From Streptomyces griseus subsp. griseus (GTDB lineage Bacteria > Actinomycetota > Actinomycetes > Streptomycetales > Streptomycetaceae), in NCBI RefSeq assembly GCF_000720255.1, contig NZ_JOJE01000041.1:1-64000 (forward strand): DNA of 64,000 nucleotides. Reading direction: 5' to 3'. The stretch's first letter is position 1. Each line of letters opens with the position of its first letter. The translations under genes were made by a program, and so were the position numbers. Below the pieces are notes generated by a model, which was given only the letters and a program-made list of their open reading frames with translations, did no database searches and was not told where the DNA came from. Below are positions 32,782 to 41,249 of this stretch, in pieces.

Positions 32782-34671
32782 TCAGAGTGCGAAGCAGGGG
32801 TCGAGGGCGACCGTGTTCGCGTCTTCGGGGGCGAGCCCTCGGCGGGCGCGCCACTGGCGGTGCTGCTCGGACTCCGCCACGGCGTGGCCGAGCAGTTCGG
32901 CCTGGCGGGCGCCCGAGCGGCCCGTGCGGGGTGCGGCCCGGTAGCCGCCGTAGTGGGCCACCGGGCTCCAGTCGGGGCTGACCGGTGGCAGTTCCTCGTC
33001 GAGGCCCTCGTACTCGGCGGCGGCGTAGACGATGCGGCCGCCGACGACCGTCAGCAGGGATTCGATGTGGGCGATGTCCTGCTCGGGCACGGTGAAGTAG
33101 TCGTCGGAGAGGACGGCGAGGTCGCCGAGGAAGCCCGGGCGCAGCAGGCCCTTGACGTCCGCCTCCCCGGTCAGCGCGGCTCCGGCCGCGCTGAACATGG
33201 CGAGGGCGGTACGCCGGTCCACCCGGTTGCGCGGCGGCCGGATCGTCAGGTCGCCGACCGTGCGGCCGGTGACCAGCCAGTGCAGGGCGATCCACGGGTT
33301 GTAGGTGGAGACGCGGGTGGCGTCGGTACCGGCGCCGACGGTCAGGCCGCGGTCCAGCATCGCCCGGATCGGCGGGGCGTCGGCGGCGACTCCGAGGCCG
33401 TAGCGGCGTACGAACGCCTCGCCCTGGAAAGAGAGCCGGTTCTGCACGGACAGGGCTCCGCCCAGGGCCGCGATGCGGTCGAGGCTGGCGGCGGAGACGG
33501 TCTCGGCGTGGTCGAAGAGCCAGCGGTTGCCGGCCGGGAAGAGCCCTTCCGCGGCGAGTTTCTCGAACACCGCGAGATCGCGGCGGATGGTCTCGTCGTA
33601 GGTGGCGTGCAGCCTGAATCCCCAGCCGTTCTCCATGAGGAGCCGTACGGCCCTCTCGAATTCCGACTCGTAATCGGTGAGTTCCGGGCGCGGCTGGGAG
33701 AAGTTCTCGAAATCAGCGGCCGCCCAGGTGAGGTTCTCGCCCGCGCCGTTCAGCCGTAGCCATTCGTCGCCGTCCTCCGGCCCGACTGTTTGCGTCCAGC
33801 GGGCGAGGTCGGCGATTTCCTGGCCCGGGGTCTGCGGGAAGAGGTGATAGGCGATCCGCAGGGAGAGTTGTCCGGCCTCGGCGAGTTCGACGACCGTGCT
33901 GTAGTTGTCGGGGAAGTTCTGGAACCCCCCGGCGGCGTCGATCGCCGAGGTGAGGCCGAATCGGTTGAGTTCGCGCAGGAAATGCCGGGTGGAGGTCTTC
34001 TTGTCCTCACCCTCCAGGGCCGGGGCCTCGGCCAGCGTGGAGTAGAGGATCAGCGCGCTGGGCGCGGCCAGCAGCATGCCGGTGGGCTCGCCGCCGCGGC
34101 CGCGGACGATCTGGCCACCCTTGGGGTCCGGGGTGTCCCTGGTGTATCCGGCGGCCTTGAGAGCGGCGCGGTTGAGGACGGCCGACTGGTAGAGGTGCAG
34201 CACGAACACCGGGGTGTCGGGCGCGGCCGCGTTCAGCTCGGCGACGGTCGGCAGCCGGCGTTCGGCGAACTGCTCGGCCGACCAGCCGCCCACCACCCGC
34301 ACCCACTGTCCCCTGGGCGTACGGGCCGCCTGCTCCCGCAGCATCGCGAGGCCCTCGCGCAGGGTGGGTACGCCGTCCCAGCGCAGTTCCAGTACGTAGT
34401 TGAGGCCGCCGCGGATCACGTGCAGGTGGGAGTCGTTGAGGCCCGGCACCACGCGACGGCCGAGCGCGTCGACCACCCGCGTGGCCGGGCCGACGAGGGG
34501 AGCCATGTCCTTGTCGTCACCGACGGCCGTGACGACACCGGCGCGGATCGCGATCGCCCCGGCGTGCGGACGGGCCGGGTCCGCGGTGTGGATCCTGGCG
34601 TTGCGGACGATCAGGTCCGCTGCGTCGTCGGTGGCGCGGGGAACGAGCCCGCCGACCGGCATCGTGGACAC
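32782..34671 (-). CDS. YtcJ-like metal-dependent amidohydrolase
   Basis: 629 residues of the amidohydrolase superfamily (Amidohydro_3): a composite beta-sandwich start (ADLIVRNARIHTADPARPHAGA), the metal motif VVPGLNDSHLHV with HxH, a middle domain with WFRLHATYDET-like His (RLHATYDE), FDHAETVS, a terminal Asp in VGAGTDATRVS, and a C-terminal GDLAVLSDDYFTVP. YtcJ members hydrolyse formamides or N-acyl groups. The GTG at 34671 lies 10 nt after GAGGAGG; an ATG at 34662 is an alternative. It is the first gene of the leftward operon and diverges from the esterase gene. Confidence 0.86.
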   Translation of the reverse strand: MSTMPVGGLVPRATDDAADLIVRNARIHTADPARPHAGAIAIRAGVVTAVGDDKDMAPLVGPATRVVDALGRRVVPGLNDSHLHVIRGGLNYVLELRWDGVPTLREGLAMLREQAARTPRGQWVRVVGGWSAEQFAERRLPTVAELNAAAPDTPVFVLHLYQSAVLNRAALKAAGYTRDTPDPKGGQIVRGRGGEPTGMLLAAPSALILYSTLAEAPALEGEDKKTSTRHFLRELNRFGLTSAIDAAGGFQNFPDNYSTVVELAEAGQLSLRIAYHLFPQTPGQEIADLARWTQTVGPEDGDEWLRLNGAGENLTWAAADFENFSQPRPELTDYESEFERAVRLLMENGWGFRLHATYDETIRRDLAVFEKLAAEGLFPAGNRWLFDHAETVSAASLDRIAALGGALSVQNRLSFQGEAFVRRYGLGVAADAPPIRAMLDRGLTVGAGTDATRVSTYNPWIALHWLVTGRTVGDLTIRPPRNRVDRRTALAMFSAAGAALTGEADVKGLLRPGFLGDLAVLSDDYFTVPEQDIAHIESLLTVVGGRIVYAAAEYEGLDEELPPVSPDWSPVAHYGGYRAAPRTGRSGARQAELLGHAVAESEQHRQWRARRGLAPEDANTVALDPCFAL

Positions 34672-34929
34672 CGTGGGACAACCTCCTCGGGGCGAACGGA
34701 TTTCCTTGGGAGCCGTCACGCTATTCCGCGGGCACTCGGCCTTGTGTCCCCTCGGTGCACCGAATACGTACTGACAGCGCACTGGCTCTTTCTCGCCGGG
34801 ACGGGCTCATTCTTTCGTGCGCTGTGAGGTCGACTCCGGTGCGCTCGTGGACCATTCACCGCGAATTTCCGGTTTTATCGTGCTGCCCGACTCATCCACG
34901 GATCGCACGCGAGGAATCAGGAGAACCAC

Positions 34930-35901
34930 ATGTCCGACACCACCGAGCAGATCAAGCCGGTCCTGGAGCCGGCGGCGGCCGCGTTCGCCGAGGCCACCGC
35001 CAACCCGCCCTATCTCTTCGACCTGGCGCCCGCCGAGGGCCGCAAGGCGGTCGACGAGGTGCAGTCCGGCGAGATCGACAAACCGGCGATCGACGAGGAG
35101 TGGATCACCGTCGAGGGCGGTCCGACGGGCACCGTCCGGGCGCGCGTCGTCAAGCCGGCGGGTGCCCGTGGCACGCTGCCGGTGATCCTCTACATCCACG
35201 GCGCGGGCTGGGTGTTCGGCAACGCCCACACCCACGACCGTCTGGTGCGCGAACTCGCCGTCGGCGCGAACGCGGCGGTCGTCTTCCCGGAGTACGACCT
35301 CTCGCCCGAGGCCCGCTACCCGGTCGCCATCGAGCAGAACTACGCGGTGGCCCGGTGGGTCGTCGAGCAGGGCGCGTCGAGGGACCTGGACGGCTCCCGG
35401 CTGGCGGTGGCGGGCGACTCGGTCGGCGGCAACATGACGGCGGCGCTGACGCTGATGGCCAAGCAGCGCGGTGACGTGCCCCTGGTCCAGCAGGTGCTGT
35501 TCTACCCCGTGACGGACGCGGCGTTCGACACCGGCTCGTACCACCAGTTCGCCACCGGCTACTTCCTGCGCCGTGACGGCATGCAGTGGTTCTGGGACCA
35601 GTACACGACCGACGAGGCCGAGCGCGCCCAGATCACCGCGTCCCCGCTGCGCGCCACCACCGAGCAGCTGACCGGCCTCCCCCCGGCGCTGGTCATCACC
35701 GGTGAGGCGGACGTACTGCGCGACGAGGGCGAGGCGTACGCGAACAAGCTGCGCGAGGCGGGGGTGCCGGTGACCGCCGTACGCTTCCAGGGGATCATCC
35801 ACGACTTCGTGATGCTCAACGCGCTGCGTGAGACGCATGCCGCCGAGGCCGCGATCTCGATGGCCGTCGAGACGCTGCGCACGGCGCTGCACGGCGGCTG
35901 A
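34930..35901 (+). CDS. HSL-family alpha/beta-hydrolase (carboxylesterase)
   Basis: 323 residues. Oxyanion motif YIHGAGWVFG (the HGGGW of hormone-sensitive-lipase esterases, here HGAGW), nucleophile elbow VAGDSVGGNM (GDSAGG type, Ser kept), Asp in VITGEADVLRDEG and His in QGIIHDFVML complete the triad. It should hydrolyse short-chain esters in the cytosol. AGGAG sits 6-10 nt upstream of the ATG. It shares a 258-bp divergent promoter region with the amidohydrolase operon, in which I find no clear operator. Confidence 0.9.
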   Translation: MSDTTEQIKPVLEPAAAAFAEATANPPYLFDLAPAEGRKAVDEVQSGEIDKPAIDEEWITVEGGPTGTVRARVVKPAGARGTLPVILYIHGAGWVFGNAHTHDRLVRELAVGANAAVVFPEYDLSPEARYPVAIEQNYAVARWVVEQGASRDLDGSRLAVAGDSVGGNMTAALTLMAKQRGDVPLVQQVLFYPVTDAAFDTGSYHQFATGYFLRRDGMQWFWDQYTTDEAERAQITASPLRATTEQLTGLPPALVITGEADVLRDEGEAYANKLREAGVPVTAVRFQGIIHDFVMLNALRETHAAEAAISMAVETLRTALHGG

Positions 35902-35934
35902 GCCGGGGCGGGAACGGGCCCGGAAGACTCCTCG

Positions 35935-35972
35935 AACCCCGGACGGGCCGAGTGGTGCCGACCGGCGGGGTT
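35935..35972. terminator. Bidirectional hairpin between the esterase and LtrA genes
   Basis: AACCCCG (35935-35941) pairs with CGGGGTT (35966-35972) across a 24-nt loop in the 79-bp convergent gap. Confidence 0.4.
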
Positions 35973-35980
35973 TGATGGGG

Positions 35981-37114
35981 TCACCTCCGTCGGTCCTTGG
36001 CCGCCGTCAACGCCACCAGTGTCGCCAGCAGCACACCGCTCGTCAGTGCCGGGGCCGGCGACCAGGTGGCCGTGAGGACGGCGGCGCCCGTGGCGAGGTA
36101 CGGGACGTGCTCGGCGGGCCTTCGCCGATGGGGGCGCAGGTGTACCGCCCACACCGTGAGCAGGAAGACCGCGGCGGGCACGGTCACCGCCGCGCCCGCC
36201 GCGGTGGCGGAGGCGTCGGTGCCACGGGTGACGTGGTCCGCATACGCGGCCAGACCCGCGCCCTCCGCCGTCGCGGAGGCGAAGACGAGGTAGTGGCCGT
36301 AGGCCCAGGGGAACCGTCTGCGGTGGGCCTGGTGGGTCGTGGCCAGCAGGGTGTGGGCGGGGCGGGCGAAGTACAACCACCACATGGCGTACGCCGTGAG
36401 CAGACCGCCACCGGCGAGCGCGTACAGCGCGCCCGTGCCCTGATGGCGCTCGAAGGCACCGCGGACGGCGACGGTCGCGGCCGCGACGGACTCGCCGAGG
36501 ACGATGAGGGTGAACAGCTCGTAGCGCTCGGCGATGTGCCGCGGATGCCACGGCGTCATCCCGGCGGACTGCGCCCACACGGGGACGGAGATCTCGGCTG
36601 TGATCATCACGCCGATGAGCGGCAGACGAATGGTCTCGGGAGTGAACAGCAGCCCCAGCCAGCCCAATTGACATACCGTCACACCTGCCGCGAACCGCAA
36701 CGCCGTACCGCGCCGGGCCGGGTCGGACAGCGCGGCCCGCAGCCACAGCGCGGCGAGCGTCGTGCGCAGGACGACGTAGCCGAGCGTGATGATCCGCAGG
36801 TCCCCGTCTTCGAACGCGCGGCTCACCCCGGCGGCGAGGACGAGGGAGCCGGTGATCTGGGCGAGGACGGCGAGCCGGTAGGGGACGTCGTCGGGGTCGT
36901 AGGCGGAGGCGAACCAGGTGAAGTTCATCCACGCCCACCAGATGGTGAAGAAGACGAGGGCGAAGCGGAGTACGCCCGCGGCGTGATGGCCCTCCGTCAG
37001 CGCATGGTGCAGCCCTGCGGACGCCTGCGCCACCGCGATGACGAAGCACAGGTCGAAGAAGAGCTCCAGCGGGGTCGCCGCCCGGTGCGGTTCGGAGGGG
37101 TCACGGCCGGGCAT
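35981..37114 (-). CDS. LtrA-family (low temperature requirement A) membrane protein
   Basis: About 377 residues with ten or more hydrophobic segments. Family signatures: TPLELFFDLCFVIAVAQAS near the start, FFTIWWAWMNFTWFASAYDPDD, and ERYELFTLIVLGESVAAAT. LtrA was named from Listeria growth at low temperature; the molecular activity is unknown. I choose the ATG at 37114 (MPGRDPSEPHR), since the upstream 66 codons are unconserved. It is divergent from the Dps gene. Confidence 0.87.
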   Translation of the reverse strand: MPGRDPSEPHRAATPLELFFDLCFVIAVAQASAGLHHALTEGHHAAGVLRFALVFFTIWWAWMNFTWFASAYDPDDVPYRLAVLAQITGSLVLAAGVSRAFEDGDLRIITLGYVVLRTTLAALWLRAALSDPARRGTALRFAAGVTVCQLGWLGLLFTPETIRLPLIGVMITAEISVPVWAQSAGMTPWHPRHIAERYELFTLIVLGESVAAATVAVRGAFERHQGTGALYALAGGGLLTAYAMWWLYFARPAHTLLATTHQAHRRRFPWAYGHYLVFASATAEGAGLAAYADHVTRGTDASATAAGAAVTVPAAVFLLTVWAVHLRPHRRRPAEHVPYLATGAAVLTATWSPAPALTSGVLLATLVALTAAKDRRR

Positions 37115-37279
37115 GGCGGGTGAACGGCCTTTGCGCAGGGGCCTGTTGATGAGGTTCAGCGGAGTGCGGTTCAGTGCGGGGCTCCCGAGGGGCAGACGTC
37201 CTGCCGAGGCTAGGCCGGCTCTCCGGAGGGCCCTGTTCCATCGGCGCACGGAGCCTTGCCCGAGAGTGAACGCGGCGGG

Positions 37280-37317
37280 CGGCAGTGCGCTCAGGGGCAC
37301 CGCCGCGTGCACTGCCG
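37280..37317. promoter_or_regulatory. Long-loop inverted repeat upstream of the Dps gene
   Basis: CGGCAGTGC (37280-37288) and GCACTGCCG (37309-37317) are perfect 9-bp inverted repeats 20 bp apart, 75 bp before the Dps start. It may be a regulator site or a leader structure. Confidence 0.35.
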
Positions 37318-37391
37318 GGCCATCCGGGAGCCGTGCACGCGCCCAGCGTCACCGGCGTACACGCACAGCACCGCACCACAGGAGGCGGATC

Positions 37392-37970
37392 ATGACCACC
37401 AGCTCCCAGCCCGCGGGCGGCAGCCAGCCCTGGCTGCACCAGAAGGGCGAGGCGATCCAGGAGTTCGGGACCGTGAAGCAGTTCCCGGTCGGCCTGTCCT
37501 ATGAGGCCCGGATGTACTCCTGCCAGCGGCTGAACAAGGTCCTGGCGGACACGCAGATCCTCCACGGGCTGTACAAGAAGCACCACTGGCTGATGCGCGG
37601 CGCGACCTTCTACCAACTGCACCTGGTCCTGGACAAGCACGCGGGGGAACAGCTGGAGATCGTCGACACGATCGCGGAGCGGGTGCAGTCCCTGGGCGGT
37701 GTCGCGGTGGGCGATGCCCGGCACGTCGCGGAGATCACGTCGATCCCGCGTCCGCCGGACGGGGTGGAGGAGGTGCCGGCGATGCTGTCACGGCTCCTGG
37801 AGGCGCACGAGACGATTCTCGTGGACGCCCATGACGCCGCCGCCCGGGCCGCCGGGCTGGGTGACGACGGCACCAACGACCTGCTGGTGTCGCAGGTGAT
37901 CAGGACCGGTGAGCTCCAGGCGTGGTTCCTCGCGGAGCATCTGGTCGACACCCCGCTGGTCCGCGCCTGA
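37392..37970 (+). CDS. dps: Dps-family ferritin-like DNA-protection protein
   Basis: 192 residues of the four-helix ferritin/Dps fold. LNKVLADTQILHGLYKKHHWLM and FYQLHLVLDKHAGEQLEIVD carry the inter-subunit ferroxidase ligands (His in HHW, then His/Asp, and Asp/Glu in VDTIAERVQSLGG). Dps dodecamers oxidise and store iron with peroxide and shield DNA in stress. The N-terminal tail of about 40 residues and the C-terminal tail are longer than in E. coli Dps, as in several actinobacterial paralogues. AGGAGG precedes the ATG. Paralogue identity (DpsA/B/C) is not determined. Confidence 0.88.
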   Translation: MTTSSQPAGGSQPWLHQKGEAIQEFGTVKQFPVGLSYEARMYSCQRLNKVLADTQILHGLYKKHHWLMRGATFYQLHLVLDKHAGEQLEIVDTIAERVQSLGGVAVGDARHVAEITSIPRPPDGVEEVPAMLSRLLEAHETILVDAHDAAARAAGLGDDGTNDLLVSQVIRTGELQAWFLAEHLVDTPLVRA

Positions 37971-37994
37971 GCCGGCGCCCCCGGAGGGTCGGGG

Positions 37995-39503
37995 TCACCC
38001 GTCCCGCAGCACGAAGGGGGCCACGTACGCGGTGAGTCCGCCCGCCTTCCGGGCCGGCCAGGTACGGGCGTGGGCGGGTGGGCGCTCGCCGGGTTCGGTG
38101 AGGACGGCGACCGGAGTGCCGTGGGCGGCCCGCACCAGGCCGGCCGCGGTGATGCTGGTGTCGTGGCCGCGGGGCTGCCGGGAGGCGCAGCCGGCGTAGT
38201 AGGCGATCGGGACGGCCTCGTGCCCGGAGAGGACGCAGGGTGGACGTACGCCGAGGCGGTGCAGGTCGGCGGCGGTGCGGGCCCAGTCGCGGTGGGCGGC
38301 GGTGGTGCGGTGCACGGTGCGTTCCAGGACCGCGAACTGGACGGTGAGGTGCCCGGCGAGCGCCAGCACCAGTGCGGTCACGACGACGGTACGCCGGATT
38401 CCGTGCGCCGCGGGCACCAGGTGGACGAGGGCGTCGGCGACGGGGAGGGCCAGCAGCGCGTAGGCGGGGAGCAGGAAGCGGGGAGCCGCGTAGCCGATCA
38501 GGAGGAGGTAGGGGACGGCGGCCGCGGCGGCGCAGGCGAGGGGCAGGAGGGTGGGTGCCGCGCGCCGGGCCCGGACCGCGACGATCAGCCCGACCACGGC
38601 GAGGGCGGGCAGCAGGAACCACCACGCCGTGATCGCCGGGTGCGCCATCGCGCCGGTGCAGGGGCGGCAGAGGGTGCGCCCGTCCAGGCTGCGCAGCTGG
38701 TCGTCGAAGGCGAGTTGCCAGCCGAGTCCGCCCTGGATCCTGGAGGCGTCGGACAACCGCCGGGCCAGGCCGCCGTAGTCGGTGTAGGCCTCGACCACCC
38801 ATGGGGCCGCCCCGGCGGCCAGGCCGAGGAGCAGGGCCGCGAGCAGCCCGGGTCGCCGCCATCGCCGTACCGCGACCGTGAGGGCGAGCAGGGGCAGGGC
38901 GGTCCAGGCCGCGTCCATGGGGCGCATCCCGGCCATCAGGGCCGCCCCGGCGAAGACACCCCAGGGGGCCACCCGGCCGCCTGGGTCGGCCCCGGCGCGC
39001 AGGACGCAGCCGGAGCAGATCAGGGCGCCGAACGCCACCCAGAGGTTCGGCATGGCCTGCGGGCCGTAGAAGAGCGTGATCCACAGCGTGGCGAACAGGG
39101 TGCCGCCGAGTGCGACGACCCGAGTGGGGAACAGGCCGCGCCAGACGCGTAACGCGAGGAACAGGGCGAGGCCGGACAGCAGCGCCAGGTAGATCCGCAG
39201 CAGGGGTGTGGAGGACGACCAGGCGGCGACCGGGGCCACGAGTAACGGCACCCCGCGGGCGCGGGGCGCGCTGAAGAAGGCGGCGGGGGCGTGGTCGGCG
39301 ACCTGGCTGACGTAGACCGACTCGTCCCAGCCGAGGCCCATGCCGGGGCGGACTAGCACGAGTTGGGCCAGGGTGAAGCCGACGGCGACCAGGGCGAGCC
39401 ACCGGTCGCGCCAGGCGTGCCAGTAACGCCGGTGGGGGTGGGTGGCGGCGGGTTTACCGGGGTGCCGGGTGCCGGCCGGGGTGGTGCCTACGCCGTGAGC
39501 CAT
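37995..39503 (-). CDS. GT39-like integral membrane glycosyltransferase
   Basis: 502 residues with about ten hydrophobic segments. The first extracellular loop contains GMGLGWDESVYVSQV, whose Asp-Glu pair is the catalytic/metal pair position of the GT-C fold (PMT/ArnT type). Such proteins transfer sugars from polyprenyl-phosphate carriers to lipids or proteins outside the membrane. The C-terminal part is a soluble extracytoplasmic domain. The substrate is unknown. It is convergent with the Dps gene and divergent from the first GH43 gene. Confidence 0.75.
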   Translation of the reverse strand: MAHGVGTTPAGTRHPGKPAATHPHRRYWHAWRDRWLALVAVGFTLAQLVLVRPGMGLGWDESVYVSQVADHAPAAFFSAPRARGVPLLVAPVAAWSSSTPLLRIYLALLSGLALFLALRVWRGLFPTRVVALGGTLFATLWITLFYGPQAMPNLWVAFGALICSGCVLRAGADPGGRVAPWGVFAGAALMAGMRPMDAAWTALPLLALTVAVRRWRRPGLLAALLLGLAAGAAPWVVEAYTDYGGLARRLSDASRIQGGLGWQLAFDDQLRSLDGRTLCRPCTGAMAHPAITAWWFLLPALAVVGLIVAVRARRAAPTLLPLACAAAAAVPYLLLIGYAAPRFLLPAYALLALPVADALVHLVPAAHGIRRTVVVTALVLALAGHLTVQFAVLERTVHRTTAAHRDWARTAADLHRLGVRPPCVLSGHEAVPIAYYAGCASRQPRGHDTSITAAGLVRAAHGTPVAVLTEPGERPPAHARTWPARKAGGLTAYVAPFVLRDG

Positions 39504-39665
39504 CCGTCTGTGTCGCCTCTCGTCGCCGCTCTCCGCGTCTCCTCCGCAACACGCTGGACGAACGCGCGGACAACGGCTGCTGGGACAGGCCCGAATGGCT
39601 CAGAAGTCACCCCTGTGTCGAAACCATTGACGCGAACTTATGCGACCCATATCTTCTGGCCGAAG

Positions 39666-39684
39666 TTACGAACTACGTTCGAAA
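39666..39684. promoter_or_regulatory. Dyad upstream of the first GH43 gene
   Basis: CGAAC-TAC-GTTCG with partly matching TT/AA flanks forms a 19-bp imperfect palindrome ending 23 bp before the start codon. A likely repressor site for the arabinan-degrading genes. Confidence 0.45.
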
Positions 39685-39707
39685 TCACGGACAAGGGACG
39701 GTCCTGT

Positions 39708-41198
39708 ATGTCGCGGATGCGCGGTCGCAGACCCCTGATCATCTGGGTGCTCGCCCTCTTCGTCGCCCTCGTGGCGTCGACCCAGCCGGTGTCCGCGGCC
39801 GACGGCCGCCCGTACACCAACCCCCTGAAGTCGTCGAAGGGCGCCGACCCCTGGCTGGAGTACTACGACGGCAACTACTACCTGGTCACCACCACGTTCA
39901 CCGGCATCCTCGGCATACGGAAGTCGCCGACCCTGGCGGGTCTGGCCACCGCGCCCAACGTGCAGGTGTGGTCGGACACCACGCCCACCCGCAACACCAA
40001 CATCTGGGCGCCGGAGATCCACCAGTTCAACGGCCACTGGTACCTGTACTACTCGGCCGGCCAGAGCGGTGTCTCCTGCTGCGACTCGCAGCGCACGCAC
40101 GTTCTGGAGAGCGCCGGCACCGACCCGCTGGGCCCCTACACCTACAAGGGCTCGCTCACCGGCTCCAACCTCACGCCGGGCGGCTGGCTGATCGACGCGA
40201 CCGTGCTGCAGGCCAACAGCAAGCTCTATCTCGTCGGCAGCGGTTTCATCAACGGCAGCAAGCAGAGCCTGGTCATCGCGCCGATGAGCAACCCGTACAC
40301 CCTGGCGAGCAACACCTTCACCGTGATCTCCAGCCCCACGCTGAGCTGGGAGACCTCGGGCGGCGCGGTCAACGAGGGGCCGGAACCGCTGTACCACGAC
40401 GGCCGGACGTTCCTGACCTTCTCCGCCAGCTTCTGCGGCACCCCCGACTACAAGCTCGGTCAGCTGGAGCTCACCGGCAGCGACCCGCTCGACCCCGCGT
40501 CCTGGACCAAGAAGCAGACGCCCGTCTTCCAGCGCAGTGACGCGAACAGCGTCTACGGCCCGGGCCACAACGGCTTCTTCACCTCGCCGGACGGCACCGA
40601 GAACTGGATCGTCTACCACGCCAACTCCGCCTCGAACGGCGGCTGCGGCAACGGTCGCACCACCAGGGCCCAGAAGTTCACCTGGAACGCCGACGGCACC
40701 CCGAACTTCGGCACGCCCGTCGCGCTCGGCACGTCACTGCCCGGGCCGTCCGGCGAGAGCGCGGCCACCCCGACCTCGTACACCCTCGTCAACCGCAACA
40801 GCGGCAAGTGCCTGGACCTCGACGGCGGCAACAGCGCCAACGGCACCAACATCTTCCAGTGGACCTGCACCGGCGGGGCCAACCAGAAGTGGCGGATCGA
40901 GGACCTCGCCGACGACACCAACCGGCTGGTGAACGTGGCCACCGGAGGCGTGATGGACACGGCGTCCTGCTCCACGGCAGACGGCGCCGACATCCAGCAG
41001 TGGTCCTGGCTCAACAACAAGTGCCAGCGCTACCGCCTGGTGTTCACCGCGAGCGGCGACTACGTGCGCATCGTCAACGAGAACAGCGGCAAGGTCGCCG
41101 ACGTGGCCAACTGCGGCACCGCGAACGGCACCGACGTACGGCAGTGGGCGTGGCTGAACAACACCTGCCAGCAGTGGAAGCTCGTGCCCACCACCTGA
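39708..41198 (+). CDS. Secreted GH43 arabinan/arabinoxylan hydrolase with C-terminal CBM13 (ricin-type lectin)
   Basis: 496 residues: a signal peptide (PLIIWVLALFVALVASTQPVSA), a five-bladed GH43 propeller with the acidic triad in KGADPWLEYYDG (Asp47), GGWLIDATVL and VNEGPEPL, then a ricin-type beta-trefoil from about 340 with the QxW-type repeats IFQWTCTG, IQQWSWLNN and VRQWAWLNN. It should release arabinose (or act endo on arabinan) outside the cell while the trefoil binds polysaccharide. The ATG at 39708 follows AAGGGA. A second GH43 gene follows 51 bp later, so they probably form an operon. Confidence 0.9.
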   Translation: MSRMRGRRPLIIWVLALFVALVASTQPVSAADGRPYTNPLKSSKGADPWLEYYDGNYYLVTTTFTGILGIRKSPTLAGLATAPNVQVWSDTTPTRNTNIWAPEIHQFNGHWYLYYSAGQSGVSCCDSQRTHVLESAGTDPLGPYTYKGSLTGSNLTPGGWLIDATVLQANSKLYLVGSGFINGSKQSLVIAPMSNPYTLASNTFTVISSPTLSWETSGGAVNEGPEPLYHDGRTFLTFSASFCGTPDYKLGQLELTGSDPLDPASWTKKQTPVFQRSDANSVYGPGHNGFFTSPDGTENWIVYHANSASNGGCGNGRTTRAQKFTWNADGTPNFGTPVALGTSLPGPSGESAATPTSYTLVNRNSGKCLDLDGGNSANGTNIFQWTCTGGANQKWRIEDLADDTNRLVNVATGGVMDTASCSTADGADIQQWSWLNNKCQRYRLVFTASGDYVRIVNENSGKVADVANCGTANGTDVRQWAWLNNTCQQWKLVPTT

Positions 41199-41200
41199 TC

Positions 41201-41239
41201 GCTCCCCTCTGATCTCGCTCCGCTCTCCCCTCTGATCTG
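41201..41239 (+). repeat. Direct repeat between the two GH43 genes
   Basis: The sequence CTCCCCTCTGATCT (41203-41216) recurs at 41226-41239 with identical bases, a 23-bp spacing, immediately before the ribosome-binding site of the second gene. It probably arose by local duplication. Confidence 0.5.
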
Positions 41240-41249
41240 GAGAACCCCC

